Source: Belnapia rosea
Lineage (GTDB): Bacteria > Pseudomonadota > Alphaproteobacteria > Acetobacterales > Acetobacteraceae
Reading direction: 5' to 3'
DNA: 48,730 bases
NCBI RefSeq assembly: GCF_900101615.1
Contig: NZ_FMZX01000026.1
Span: 1 to 48,730, forward strand
Position 1 is the stretch's first letter. Each line of letters opens with the position of its first letter. Positions 33,391-43,603 of the stretch are shown here, piece by piece. The translations under genes were made by a program, and so were the position numbers. Under the pieces are notes generated by a model. That model ran no database searches. It was not told the origin of the DNA and worked only from the letters and a program-made list of their open reading frames with translations.

Positions 33391-33559
33391 GGTGGTGTCC
33401 CATTCCGTGGGCCGCCCGCGCGTTCGTGGCGAGCGGCTGATGTCGTCTGGAGAACCCGCTCATCAGATGCCGGACACGCCACGAAGCCGTTAAAGCCGAG
33501 TGTGCCAAGGACCGGAGAAGGCAGGGGGAGCCGCGGCGCGTGGGCGCGGGCGGCATAGC

Positions 33560-33925
33560 TCAGACGAGGCGGATGGGAGGCCCGAGATACGGCTCGAGGG
33601 AGACGCCCTCGGCCAGTCGGACGGACTGCCAGTAGGCCACCTGGGACCAAGCCGGACCTGAGACGGCAGGCGCGGGAGGCACCGGGATGCCCACCACGAA
33701 AATGCAGCCGAGGTCGGTCATGCACCCGGGTACCTTGTCCTGGCACGGCGGCGGCTTCTGGTTTCCGTGGCAGGGCATCGCCGCGCTGTCTGCCCCCTGG
33801 TCGGCCAGCATGGTCATGGCCGCCGTGTCCGACTGCGCTGGCGACACGGTCTGCACCACACCGGCGCCGAGGAAGGCGCAGACCGTGATGACAGCGATGA
33901 CCAGCCTGGCGAGGCGGAGGAGCAT
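33560..33925 (-). CDS. Secreted Cys-containing protein, unknown
   Basis: This encodes 121 residues from ATG 33925. An N-terminal hydrophobic segment (LARLVIAVITVCAFLGAGVV) is followed by AMPCHGNQKPPPCQDK and VPGCMTDLGCIFVV, giving four Cys in a short span, then a polar C-terminus. It resembles the small secreted Cys/His orphan at 12353 in style, though not clearly in sequence. It lies upstream of the cus operon on the same strand and may be co-transcribed. The following gap (33926-34263) to the divergent CDF gene contains no further gene. Confidence 0.5.
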   Translation of the reverse strand: MLLRLARLVIAVITVCAFLGAGVVQTVSPAQSDTAAMTMLADQGADSAAMPCHGNQKPPPCQDKVPGCMTDLGCIFVVGIPVPPAPAVSGPAWSQVAYWQSVRLAEGVSLEPYLGPPIRLV

Positions 33926-34263
33926 GGCGGCAGCATAGCCCTGGTTAAGCCGGGGCAGAAAGGCCCGGTTGGACAAGGCCGCCGACCGTCCGGCCACCCA
34001 TGGTGGTTGAATCGGGGGCGGGCTCCGGTGCTGCCCACCCGAGCAGGGCTAAGTTAACGCGGTGCGTGTCCCAGACGCCGAAGCATTGCTGCCCCACACC
34101 TGCCACGATTGAGCACCTGTGCATGTGTTTGTATGATGGCGCCAGCCGATGGGACTGGCCGACGCCGCTCCGAACGGCTGCGCCGTGTCCGCCTGGTGGC
34201 GGGGGTGCACACGGTTCCGGCCCGGACCGAGGCCATGGCGAACAGGAAGACTGGAGTTCCCCG

Positions 34264-35154
34264 ATGACGCGTGCCGTCCAGCTTGCCTTCGGCAGCCTCG
34301 TCGTTGGCTGCCTGGTCCTGGCCACGAAGTTCGGCGCGTGGTGGGTGACCGGCAGCGTGGCCCTCTACTCGGACGCGCTCGAGAGCATCATAAACGTGGC
34401 CGCCGCCGCCGCGGCCGTGGTCGCGCTGTGGGTCAGCGCGCTACCGCCCGACGCCAACCATCCCTATGGCCACTACAAGGCGGAGTACTTCTCCGCCGTC
34501 CTCGAGGGCGTCCTCGTGCTGCTGGCCGCACTGTCCATCCTGCGCGAGGCCTACCAGGGCTTCCTGGACCCGCGCCCAGTGGACGCGCCCCTTCTCGGCA
34601 TGGCCATCAGCGGCGTGGCGACGGCCATGAACGCCGCATGGTCCTCGGTCCTGCTGCGCTTCGGGCGGCGCTGGCGTTCCCCGGCCCTGGTCGCCGATGG
34701 CAAGCACCTGCTGACCGACGTGACCACCTCGGTCGGCGTCCTGATCGGCTTTGCGCTGGTGCCGCTGACGGGATGGACTTGGCTCGACCCGGCGCTGGCG
34801 GCCGTCGTCGCCGTGAACATCCTCTGGACCGGCTGGAGTCTGGTCCGGGAGTCGGTCGGCGGCCTGATGGACGAGGCTCCCGACCCGGGGGCGCTTGGCC
34901 GCGTTCGGGCACTCATCTCCGGGAGCGCCGAAGGCGCCATCGAGGCGCATGAACTCCGCGTCCGGCACGCGGGTCGCGTCACCTTCGTCGAGTTCCACCT
35001 GGTGGTGCCGAGGGAGATGCCGGTCGGCGAGGCGCACGACATTTGCGACCGCGTGGAGCACGCGTTGCGCGAGGCGATCGGCGAGTCCCTAATCACCATC
35101 CATGTCGAGCCGCCCCACAAGGCCAAGCAGTCGGGCGTGCTCGTGCTGCCCTGA
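34264..35154 (+). CDS. CDF-family cation exporter (FieF/CzcD-like)
   Basis: This encodes 296 residues, a normal CDF length, from ATG 34264 behind GGAG. Six helices are visible. Helix 2 carries ALYSDALESIINVAAA, helix 5 carries DGKHLLTDVTTSVGV with the HxxxD half of the metal site, and the HPYGHYKAEYFSAV loop sits between. The C-terminal cytoplasmic domain (IEAHELRVRHAGRVTFVEFH) is a metal-sensing ferredoxin-like fold. In helix 2 the usual DxxxD reads DxxxS, as in a subgroup with SDALES. The substrate (Zn, Fe, Mn or Co) cannot be assigned from this. It stands alone on its strand. Confidence 0.83.
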   Translation: MTRAVQLAFGSLVVGCLVLATKFGAWWVTGSVALYSDALESIINVAAAAAAVVALWVSALPPDANHPYGHYKAEYFSAVLEGVLVLLAALSILREAYQGFLDPRPVDAPLLGMAISGVATAMNAAWSSVLLRFGRRWRSPALVADGKHLLTDVTTSVGVLIGFALVPLTGWTWLDPALAAVVAVNILWTGWSLVRESVGGLMDEAPDPGALGRVRALISGSAEGAIEAHELRVRHAGRVTFVEFHLVVPREMPVGEAHDICDRVEHALREAIGESLITIHVEPPHKAKQSGVLVLP

Positions 35155-35199
35155 CCGGATCCGGGGCCGCCTTGAACGACGACCCCGGCCAGGCAGTCA

Positions 35200-35706
35200 T
35201 CAGCTGGCGATGGCGCCCCGCTCGGTGGCGAGCGACTTCCGCTCCCTCGAGTGGTCGAGGCTCCAGACCCCGCCGCCCGCAGCGGCCATGTAGAGGAACA
35301 CGAAGCAGTATAGGATGGCGGCGTCGCCGCCGTTCAGCGCCGGGAAGAGGTTCCGCGGTGCGTGGCCGATGAAGTAGGCGAAGGCCATCTCGCCTGCGAG
35401 GACGAACGCGACCGGCCGCGTGAACAGGCCAAGCAGCAGCAGCACGCCGCCGACAACCTCGATCACCGCCGCGAACCAGAGCAGCGAGAAGGTTTCTGGC
35501 CCCATGCCGCTGGCGCGTGGCGGGAAGCCAAACAGCTTCTGCGTGCCGTGCTCCAAGAAGATGAGGGCGGCGACGATGCGGAGCACGCTGAGCAGGCGCG
35601 GTGCCCATTCGGCGGCGAGGGTCTGGATCTTCAAGAAGGCAGGCTCCCAATTGAAATAATGGTCGGCATCGGTTGGCGGCTCCCCTGGTCGGCGCTGGTT
35701 GCCCAT
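35200..35706 (-). CDS. DoxX-family membrane protein
   Basis: This encodes 168 residues. ATG 35706 opens an N-terminal polar segment, and four helices follow: LSVLRIVAALIFLEHGTQKL, LLWFAAVIEVVGGVLLLLG, PVAFVLAGEMAFAYFIGH and AILYCFVFLYMAAAGGGVW. The HGTQKLFGFP motif after helix 1 is diagnostic of DoxX/DoxD-like proteins, which act in membrane redox or sulfur metabolism. Its role in a metal island is not clear. The frame runs open far upstream (to 36573), but that part is antisense to the glycine-zipper gene. Confidence 0.8.
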   Translation of the reverse strand: MGNQRRPGEPPTDADHYFNWEPAFLKIQTLAAEWAPRLLSVLRIVAALIFLEHGTQKLFGFPPRASGMGPETFSLLWFAAVIEVVGGVLLLLGLFTRPVAFVLAGEMAFAYFIGHAPRNLFPALNGGDAAILYCFVFLYMAAAGGGVWSLDHSRERKSLATERGAIAS

Positions 35707-35880
35707 CGACGCACTGAGGGCACCCGGTCCGGTTCCTCGGATACCCCATGGATGGCTGTCCGTCGCGGCACTTCTGGGCGGCAGTACCGTGCCCTGCTGA
35801 ACTGGAAGTCGGCGAGGACGTTTTTTCCACAAGCCCGCCCGGCTGGGCACAGCTGCGAAGCGGGTAGGAGAAACGCCGTC

Positions 35881-36576
35881 ATGCCACGCTTCAGGTCTAC
35901 CGCCGCACTCGCCGGGGCGCTCGCCCTCGGCGCCTGCACCGTGGCGCCGCCGACCGGACCTACCGCCTTGATGTTCCCGCCGCAAGGGAAGGATCTCACG
36001 CAGTTCCACCAAGAGGACGCATCCTGCCGCGGCTATGCGCAACAGCAGATTGGCGGCGGTTCGCCCCAGCAGGCGGCGAACCAGAGCGCGGTCGGCAGCG
36101 CTGCCCTGGGCACGGCGCTCGGTGCGGGCGCGGGCGCCCTGCTCGGTGCGGCTGGGGGCAACCCCGGTGCAGGCGCCGCGATCGGCGCCGGTGGCGGCCT
36201 GCTGGCTGGCTCGGCTGTCGGCGCGGGGAACGCGCAGGCGTCGGCGGGGAGCCTCCAGCAGCGGTACGACACCGCCTACGTGCAGTGCATGGCCGCGAGC
36301 GGCAACAGGCAGCCAAACTATGCGGCGGTCACGTCCTACACCTATGCGCCAGGTACCTACTACGATCCGTATGGCGCTCCGACTTATTGGGGGGCGCCCT
36401 ACTACGGCTACGGCCCCTATGTCGGTGGTCCTGCCGTGTCCTTCGGCTTCTTCGGTGGCGGCTTCGGCCGCCGTCACTTCGGCAGCCACCACCACTTCGG
36501 TGGTCATCGGCATTTTGGTGGCCATCACCATTTTGGTGGCTACGGCCATCGTGGCGGTCGTGGCCACCGGCACTAG
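35881..36576 (+). CDS. Glycine-zipper lipoprotein with His/Gly-rich tail
   Basis: This encodes 231 residues from ATG 35881. The lipobox LALGAC is at about residues 14-19. A conserved middle (EDASCRGYAQQQIGG) leads into a glycine zipper of the YMGG/Gly-zipper class (GTALGAGAGALLGAAGG). A second Cys follows in AYVQCMAASGNRQP. The C-terminal 50 residues are an aromatic-Gly stretch ending in HFGSHHHFGGHRHFGG-type repeats, a possible metal-binding tail. The zipper suggests membrane insertion or oligomerisation. Probably an outer-membrane-associated stress protein. Confidence 0.75.
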   Translation: MPRFRSTAALAGALALGACTVAPPTGPTALMFPPQGKDLTQFHQEDASCRGYAQQQIGGGSPQQAANQSAVGSAALGTALGAGAGALLGAAGGNPGAGAAIGAGGGLLAGSAVGAGNAQASAGSLQQRYDTAYVQCMAASGNRQPNYAAVTSYTYAPGTYYDPYGAPTYWGAPYYGYGPYVGGPAVSFGFFGGGFGRRHFGSHHHFGGHRHFGGHHHFGGYGHRGGRGHRH

Positions 36577-36607
36577 GACAGTCGGGAGCAGCTATTCTGT
36601 CGGTCCA

Positions 36608-36624
36608 GCGGTCCGACGGACCGC
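36608..36624. terminator. Hairpin between convergent genes
   Basis: GCGGTCC (36608-36614) and GGACCGC (36618-36624) form a 7-bp stem with a 3-base loop between the glycine-zipper gene (plus) and the CHRD gene (minus). It could terminate both. No T-tract is present. Confidence 0.4.
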
Positions 36625-36668
36625 CACTGGCGGCCCGTCGGGTTCTGACCGTCAAGCCAGGGCGGTGC

Positions 36669-37403
36669 TCAGATGAACCACTGCCCAGTGGCTTCGAAGT
36701 TCGCCGTGGCCTCAGCCGCAATGGCATTCCAGTCGACGATGTCGTTCGGGTTCAGCCCGAGGTCGCTGACCGCCTGGAGCACGTCCGCCGCCGGAGCAAC
36801 GCCCCCGAGTTCGCCCGAGGCAACCGGCAACACCAGCTTGAAGCCAGCAGTGCCGTCCACCTCGCCCTCGGTGCCGACGCCCTGGTTGGCGTTGGTCGTC
36901 AAGCCATGGATGACGATTTCCTTGGCCTCGAGTGGGGTGATGCCGTCGAAGATGGCCTGGGCGTTCGGGTCGTCCGCCGAGAAGGTGAACACCTCGCGGT
37001 AGCTCAACTTCCCATCCTCACCGACGGTTGGGAATACCGCCTCGTCGGTGTGGTCGTGCCCCTCAGTGCCATGGTCATGGGCGGCGTTCTCAGGGTTCAG
37101 CGTCAGGTTGAGTTGGATCGGACCGTAGGTTGCCAAACCCTCAGCCAACTCTACGAAACCGTCACCATCAGTGTCCTGGGCAAGGGTGGGCGACTTGGAA
37201 TCGGTGTCGTCGGTGAAGCCATGGATATGCTGAATGTGCATTGGCCCTGGCTCAAGGCCACTGGCCTGGATGTCCACGGTCAGGGTTTGCGTGTCCTGAT
37301 CGACGAGCATCACAACGCGACCATCGACGCCTGAGTTGTTCAAGGCGTTGAGATCAGTCGAGTAGAGCAGCTTGCCGTCTTGGACGTAGGTATCGTGCGC
37401 CAT
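36669..37403 (-). CDS. CHRD-domain protein
   Basis: This encodes 244 residues from ATG 37403 behind GGGAG. It begins with LLYSTDLNALNNSGVDG and GRVVMLVDQDTQTLTVDI, then GPMHIQHIHGF, the beta-strand and HxxHxH pattern of CHRD (chordin-like) domains. A DTDGDGFVELAEG segment looks like a calcium-binding loop. A His/Asp cluster (HDHGTEGHDHTDE) is central. No signal peptide is seen, although CHRD proteins are usually extracellular, so export may use an uncleaved or C-terminal signal. Function is unknown. The 274-base gap to 37677 contains its promoter but no gene. Confidence 0.75.
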   Translation of the reverse strand: MAHDTYVQDGKLLYSTDLNALNNSGVDGRVVMLVDQDTQTLTVDIQASGLEPGPMHIQHIHGFTDDTDSKSPTLAQDTDGDGFVELAEGLATYGPIQLNLTLNPENAAHDHGTEGHDHTDEAVFPTVGEDGKLSYREVFTFSADDPNAQAIFDGITPLEAKEIVIHGLTTNANQGVGTEGEVDGTAGFKLVLPVASGELGGVAPAADVLQAVSDLGLNPNDIVDWNAIAAEATANFEATGQWFI

Positions 37404-37677
37404 GTTAGTCTCCCGGGTCGTTCTGACCCGAAAGCAATACAGGCGCCCTCGACGCACGGATGCGGAACAACCATTGGAAAATTCGAGAATAGCTGCTGAA
37501 GAATCGGTACGTTATACTCATGTTTTGCGGATTGTTGGCCGAGAGCGCTGCATCTGATTTGCGGCCCTTTTGGCAAGCATTGACGCAGTGAGAAGGACGG
37601 GCACAGCTTCGGCTTGGCTTTTGCGGCGGCGAATGAGCCTGCCGAGCCGACAACATCCTCCGCCGATGGAAGCCCTG

Positions 37678-38056
37678 ATGTCCTACCGCCTGTCGCTCGT
37701 TCACTCTCCTGCGGCGCTGCTACTACTTTCGGCTCTATCCGCTGCCATTCCCGCGGCGGCGCAGGACGAGCCAATCGAGTTGGCGGATGATCCTTTAGGG
37801 ATCACCGACCCCATCGCCGCGCCACCTGGGGCGGCAGAACTCGCCATCGTCGGTTCGCACGAGCGGGCCAGACGCGTCCGCGACACGGGGGAGCGGAGGC
37901 AGAACTCGAGATGGTTGTCATGCCGGGTCTCGAGTTCCGCATGGGGGCATGCCTCTGGTGCTGGAACTGAAGCCAGACTGCCTTCAGTGATGGCGAGGCA
38001 ACCCTCGGCGGCAGTGACCGACACTGCGCTGAACAGCTTTTTCTGTCGGCAGATCA

Positions 38057-38080
<24 letters not shown>
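37678..38080 (+). pseudogene. Broken gene for a secreted or outer-membrane protein
   Basis: ATG 37678 starts MSYRLSLVHSPAALLLLS, a signal peptide, then QDEPIELADDPLGITDP and AAELAIVGSHERAR. At about 37880 the plausible reading moves to another frame (AEAELEMVVMPGLEFRMG) and then, past a stop, to a third (FSDGEATLGGSDRHC). AELEMVVMPGLE-type strings are what I expect from outer-membrane transporter-like proteins. Two frameshifts, no barrel remainder and overlap with the 3' end of the ATPase gene show a decayed, truncated gene. The family is a weak guess. Confidence 0.5.
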
Positions 38081-40255
<2,175 letters not shown>

Positions 40256-40302
40256 CCCGTTCTCGGGTTGCCCCTGGGTTGCGCCAGGGGAGCATGGCGC
40301 CT

Positions 40303-40333
40303 CATATGGACCCTGTGGCCGCTACAGGGTCAA
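40303..40333 (-). promoter_or_regulatory. CadR/PbrR-type operator of the ATPase
   Basis: On the minus strand TTGACC (40333-40328) and CATATG (40308-40303) are 19 bases apart. The spacer and edges form the dyad ACCCTGTAGCGGCCACAGGGT. This closely resembles the known CadR/PbrR operators and differs from the TCCCA-type CueR sites of the island. It lies 48 bases before the ATPase start and directly abuts the regulator's start on the plus strand. Confidence 0.8.
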
Positions 40334-40337
40334 GGGC

Positions 40338-40775
40338 ATGCCGTCGGAAATCCCATTCAGCATCGGCGACCTGGCGAAGGCGACCGGCACCAAGGTGGAG
40401 ACCATTCGCTGGTACGAGCGGGTCGGTGTCCTCGCGGCGCCCGAGCGCACCTCCGGGAACTACCGCGCCTACGGAGCGGAGCACCTGGAGCGGCTCAGCT
40501 TCGTCCGTCGTGCCCGAGACCTCGGGTTCTCGCTCGACCAGGTGCGCGACCTGCTCCAGCTCGCCGACGACCGAAACCAGCCCTGCGACGCCGTGGACCG
40601 GGTGGCCCGCGAGCACCTAGAGGAGGTCGAACGCAAGATTGCCGACCTCGAGGCGCTCCGGCACGAACTGCGGGACCTCATCGGCCAGTGCCGTCACGGT
40701 ACCGTCGCCGAGTGCCGCATCGTGCAAGCGTTGTCACCGCAGTTGGGCCCGGCGGGTACCTCCCAGGAGGCGTGA
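40338..40775 (+). CDS. MerR-family regulator, CadR/PbrR/ZntR-like
   Basis: This encodes 145 residues from ATG 40338. The winged helix reads SIGDLAKATGTKVETIRWYE. The effector region has Cys83, Cys118 and Cys126 (CDAVDRVAREHL and QCRHGTVAEC), the three-Cys arrangement of divalent-metal sensors CadR, PbrR and ZntR. It should activate the divergent ATPase on binding Cd, Zn or Pb. The start lies only five bases after the operator's -35, so its own leader must be very short or initiated from further upstream. Which of the three metals it prefers cannot be read from the sequence. Confidence 0.88.
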   Translation: MPSEIPFSIGDLAKATGTKVETIRWYERVGVLAAPERTSGNYRAYGAEHLERLSFVRRARDLGFSLDQVRDLLQLADDRNQPCDAVDRVAREHLEEVERKIADLEALRHELRDLIGQCRHGTVAECRIVQALSPQLGPAGTSQEA

Positions 40776-41030
40776 CGCCGCCGAAGCGTGGCCGGTGGCT
40801 GGCATCTGCGTGACGCTTCCCGGCCGAGAGAGATGTATTGCGAGTAACCTGCCGCCTACAAACCCGGGTGCAAGCGCGCTGCCTGCTTGGCAATGACATT
40901 GCCGACCCTTTGATAACGCTACGGCAACTTAACCTCACATCCATCGACGCCCCTCATCGCTCCCGCTTCATTGCCGCGCCCGTTGCCAGCCAAGCGGCCA
41001 CGGGCACAGGCAAGCCGCACGGGGGCAGAC

Positions 41031-41135
41031 ATGGCAGACATGGAATCCGGAACATCCCAGCCGCCAGGCGACGACGCCGCGGGCGGCTCGGGGCCGGTCA
41101 AGAACATCATCGTCATGGTTGCCGACGGCGGTGGG
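41031..41135 (+). pseudogene. N-terminal scrap of an alkaline phosphatase
   Basis: ATG 41031 opens MADMESGTSQPP and reaches GPVKNIIVMVADGGG, the first active-site strand of alkaline phosphatases (KNIIxMxADG, with the metal-binding Asp). About 35 codons in, it runs into antisense IS66 sequence. The rest of the gene is missing, so this is a stub left by an insertion and deletion. The upstream gap (40776-41030) has no other gene and probably held its promoter. Confidence 0.55.
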
Positions 41136-41508
41136 TGGCGGCGGTACAGGCTCCGGTTCCGGTATCGCCTCGCCGTGGCGATCGGCGGCGACGCGGACTG
41201 GCACGAACTCCGGTGTCCGCTCAGCCACCAGCAGGCCGTCCCTGGCCTGTCGCCGCCACTGGAACACCAGGCTGCGGTAGACGCCATGTCGAGCCGCTAC
41301 CTCTGCCACCTGCACGCCAGGTGCATCGCATTCGGCCAGGATGCGGAGCTTGTCCGCCACACTCCAACGCCGACGCCGCTCGCGCCCAGTGATGATCTCG
41401 ACCGTCCCGCTATCCATGACCTTACAGCCGACCTTACGCCCGACGTTAAGGCCGCTAGCCTCAACGCACGTCAGGAGCCAGGGAAGGCGATGGAGGCCGG
41501 ACGCTTAC
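41130..41508 (-). pseudogene. Truncated IS66-family element, first ORF
   Basis: From ATG 41417 the minus strand encodes MDSGTVEIITGRERRRRW and the helix-turn-helix VAEVAARHGVYRSLVFQWRR, the first small protein (TnpA-type) of IS66 elements. It continues to PVPPPP, then enters the alkaline phosphatase stub at about 41135, so the C-terminus is replaced by foreign sequence. GTAAGCGTCC at 41508-41499 fits the GTAA terminus of IS66 elements. The second and third IS66 genes are absent. Confidence 0.7.
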
Positions 41509-41636
41509 GTCAGCTGTGCGCCGATGTCGGTCATCAACTTGCCACGGGCGCCGTCCCGAAACCGGACACTGCGTACTCGCCTGTAGATGACCGAGATGGC
41601 TGGGGAGCGGCTGTACAGGGCGTAGCGCCCGTATGT

Positions 41637-41707
41637 CCGCTCTATAATCTGCAAGCGGACGTAGCTGTCCGCTCTATAATCTGCAAGCGGACGTAGCTGT
41701 CCGCTCT
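41637..41707 (+). repeat. Tandem 32-bp repeat with hairpin, downstream of merA
   Basis: Two perfect 32-base copies (41637-41668 and 41669-41700) and seven bases of a third lie directly after the merA stop. Each unit contains AGCGGAC and GTCCGCT, a 7-bp stem with a 6-base loop. In the merA direction each hairpin is followed by TGCAGATTATAG. They may act as tandem terminators or RNA stabilisers. The 41509-41636 stretch shows nothing recognisable. Confidence 0.85.
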
Positions 41708-41709
41708 GA

Positions 41710-43182
41710 TCACCCCGCACAGCAGGACAGTTTTGCGACCTCCTTGGAGAAGCTCAGCGCGGCCAGCTTCAGCGCCTCGACCGTCGTCAGGTACGGGAAA
41801 ATCGTCGCGGACAGGTCGGCCACGGTCAGCCCGTGCTTCACTGCCAGGACGGCGGTCTGGATGCTGTCTCCGGCCTCCGGTGCCAGGATGTGCGCGCCTA
41901 GGAGCCGCCCGCTGCCCCGCTCCGCCACGAGCTTGACTAGCCCCCGCGTGTCGCGGGCAGCCAGCGCCCGGGGAACTTGGTCGAGCGGCACGACCCTGGT
42001 CTCGACCTCCAGGCCCGCGCGCCGGGCCACCGCCTCGGTCAGGCCAACGCTCGCCGCCTGCGGGTCGCTGAAGGTCACCTCCGGCATGGCCGTGGCGTCG
42101 TAGCGCGGCGCGCTTTCGTCGCCGAGCGCGTTCTCCGCGGCGACCTTGCCGCCATGGGCCGCCATGTAGACGTAGAGGTCCCGGCCGGTGACGTCGCCCG
42201 CCGCGTAGATCCCTGGGCGCGTCGTGCGCATCCGGTCGTCAACCTGGACGGCGCCGCGGTCGTCCAGCGCCACGCCAGCCTCCTCCAGGCCCAACCCGGC
42301 CGTGTTCGGCGTCCGACCGGTGGCCACGAGGACGCGCTCGGCGGGGAGCGTCACGGCGGTGCCGTCGGCGCCCCGGACGGCGAGTTCGACCCCGCCGTCT
42401 CCGGCCTGCCGGATGGCCTCGTAGGCCACCCCGCAGCGAACATCGACGCTTTCGGCGCGGAGGTACTCGGATAGCGCCGCGCTCACCTCCGGCTCCGCGC
42501 CGGGCAGCAGCCGGGAGCGGCACACGATGGTCACACGCACGCCGAAGCGGGCGAACATCTGGCCAAGCTCGACGCCGATGACGCCGCCGCCGATCACTAG
42601 CAGCGAGGCGGGGAGTGCTTCGAGCTCCATCGCCGTCGTGCTGGTGAGCCAGGGAACCGTGTCCAGCCCGGGGATCGCCGGTGCGGCGGCCGACGTCCCT
42701 GTCGCGATGATGACCTTGCCGGGCCGGTAGGCCTTGTCCCCCACCATGACGGCGCCGTCGGGGGTGAGGCGCGCCCGCCCCGGGACGTAGGACACGTCGG
42801 GGTAGTCCGGCAGGAGGTTGGCGTATTTCGCCTGCCGGAGGCTGGCGACCAGTTCGTCCTTCTGCGCGACGAGAGCCTTCCAGTCCTCCAGCCGTGCTAC
42901 CGCGGTGACCCCGGCGAAACGCGAGGCCGTGCGAGCCTGGTGCAGCGTCTCTGCCGCCCGGATAAGTGCCTTCGACGGCACGCAGCCGATGTTGACGCAG
43001 GTGCCGCCGATGGTCCCGTCGCCGACCAGCACGACGTTCGCGCCGAACTCCGAGGCGCGGATCGCCGCGGAGAAGCCCGCCGACCCGGTGCCGATCACGA
43101 CGAGGTCCGGCTCGCGCTCGCCACGGCTCGACTTGGCGCTGCAGCAGTCATGCTGGGCGGGCTGCGGTGCGAGAAAATTCAC
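41710..43182 (-). CDS. merA: Mercuric reductase MerA
   Basis: This encodes 490 residues with a GTG start at 43182 behind AAAGGA. The FAD site is VVIGTGSAGFSAAIRA. The redox-active pair is Cys62/Cys67 in GGTCVNIGCVPSK. NAD(P)H binding is at VIGGGVIGVELGQ, with a further FAD motif GIYAAGDVTG. The C-terminus ends LSCCAG, providing the Cys487-Cys488 pair that delivers Hg(II) to the active site. There is no N-terminal HMA (NmerA) domain; instead the first 15 residues carry HDCCSAK, a possible substitute Cys pair. It reduces Hg(II) to volatile Hg(0). Last gene of the operon. Confidence 0.95.
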   Translation of the reverse strand: MNFLAPQPAQHDCCSAKSSRGEREPDLVVIGTGSAGFSAAIRASEFGANVVLVGDGTIGGTCVNIGCVPSKALIRAAETLHQARTASRFAGVTAVARLEDWKALVAQKDELVASLRQAKYANLLPDYPDVSYVPGRARLTPDGAVMVGDKAYRPGKVIIATGTSAAAPAIPGLDTVPWLTSTTAMELEALPASLLVIGGGVIGVELGQMFARFGVRVTIVCRSRLLPGAEPEVSAALSEYLRAESVDVRCGVAYEAIRQAGDGGVELAVRGADGTAVTLPAERVLVATGRTPNTAGLGLEEAGVALDDRGAVQVDDRMRTTRPGIYAAGDVTGRDLYVYMAAHGGKVAAENALGDESAPRYDATAMPEVTFSDPQAASVGLTEAVARRAGLEVETRVVPLDQVPRALAARDTRGLVKLVAERGSGRLLGAHILAPEAGDSIQTAVLAVKHGLTVADLSATIFPYLTTVEALKLAALSFSKEVAKLSCCAG

Positions 43183-43215
43183 AGTGATTCCTTTGCTTTT
43201 GCTTGGTCAAGCGGC

Positions 43216-43422
43216 CTAGGCGGAGCGTCGACGCCGGTAATCCGCGTAGGCGACGATCCCGAGGAACAAGATCATCGCCGGGATCAGGACGTAGTCGAGG
43301 TAGCCAAGCATGGCCGAGAGGCCGACGGCGCCGAGCAGGACGGCCAGGACCGGGGTGGAGCAGCACAGAGCGGCCACCACGAAGCCGACGATGCCGGTGG
43401 CCATGAGCTTGCGGTTTTCCAT
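43216..43422 (-). CDS. merF: MerF mercury transporter, short form
   Basis: This encodes 68 residues with two helices: GIVGFVVAALCCSTPVLAVL and MLGYLDYVLIPAMILFLGI. The vicinal Cys20-Cys21 in helix 1 and the GAVGLSAMLGYLDY loop identify MerF. The classical protein has about 81 residues and a second Cys pair near its C-terminus; this one ends RRRRSA without it. It begins one base after the preceding small gene's stop. It imports Hg(II) for MerA. How a single-pair MerF hands over the metal is open. Confidence 0.88.
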   Translation of the reverse strand: MENRKLMATGIVGFVVAALCCSTPVLAVLLGAVGLSAMLGYLDYVLIPAMILFLGIVAYADYRRRRSA

Positions 43423-43423
43423 G

Positions 43424-43603
43424 TCAGCGGTCCTCGCCCGCGCGCTCGGCGGAACCGCCGGAGTCGAGCGCTGCCGCCACGGCGGCCGTAGGCGCGAAGT
43501 GGGCGACGAAGCCCGCCGGAGGGCAGCAGAGGTCGCCTAGGACGACGGCGACGAGGGCGAACAGCCCTGTGGAGGCGGCGGCCAGGGAAAGGGCGAGCCT
43601 CAT
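43424..43603 (-). CDS. Small mer-operon membrane protein with Cys pair, unknown
   Basis: This encodes 59 residues; ATG 43603 overlaps the merB stop (ATGA) and the stop is one base from merF. One helix (LALSLAAASTGLFALVAVVLG) is followed by DLCCPPAGFVAHFAP, i.e. a vicinal Cys pair just outside the membrane, then a polar tail. I do not recognise a named Mer protein. Tight coupling on both sides and the CC motif suggest a role in Hg(II) transfer. Confidence 0.65.
   Translation of the reverse strand: MRLALSLAAASTGLFALVAVVLGDLCCPPAGFVAHFAPTAAVAAALDSGGSAERAGEDR

Noticed and set aside
35707-36573. N-terminal extension of the DoxX protein on the minus strand
   Set aside because: It is antisense to the glycine-zipper lipoprotein gene and has low-complexity composition. 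DoxX similarity begins after 35706.
41505-41720. 71-codon minus-strand frame between merA and the IS66 end
   Set aside because: Its start is inside the tandem repeat and merA end. No family is recognised, and no ribosome site was seen.
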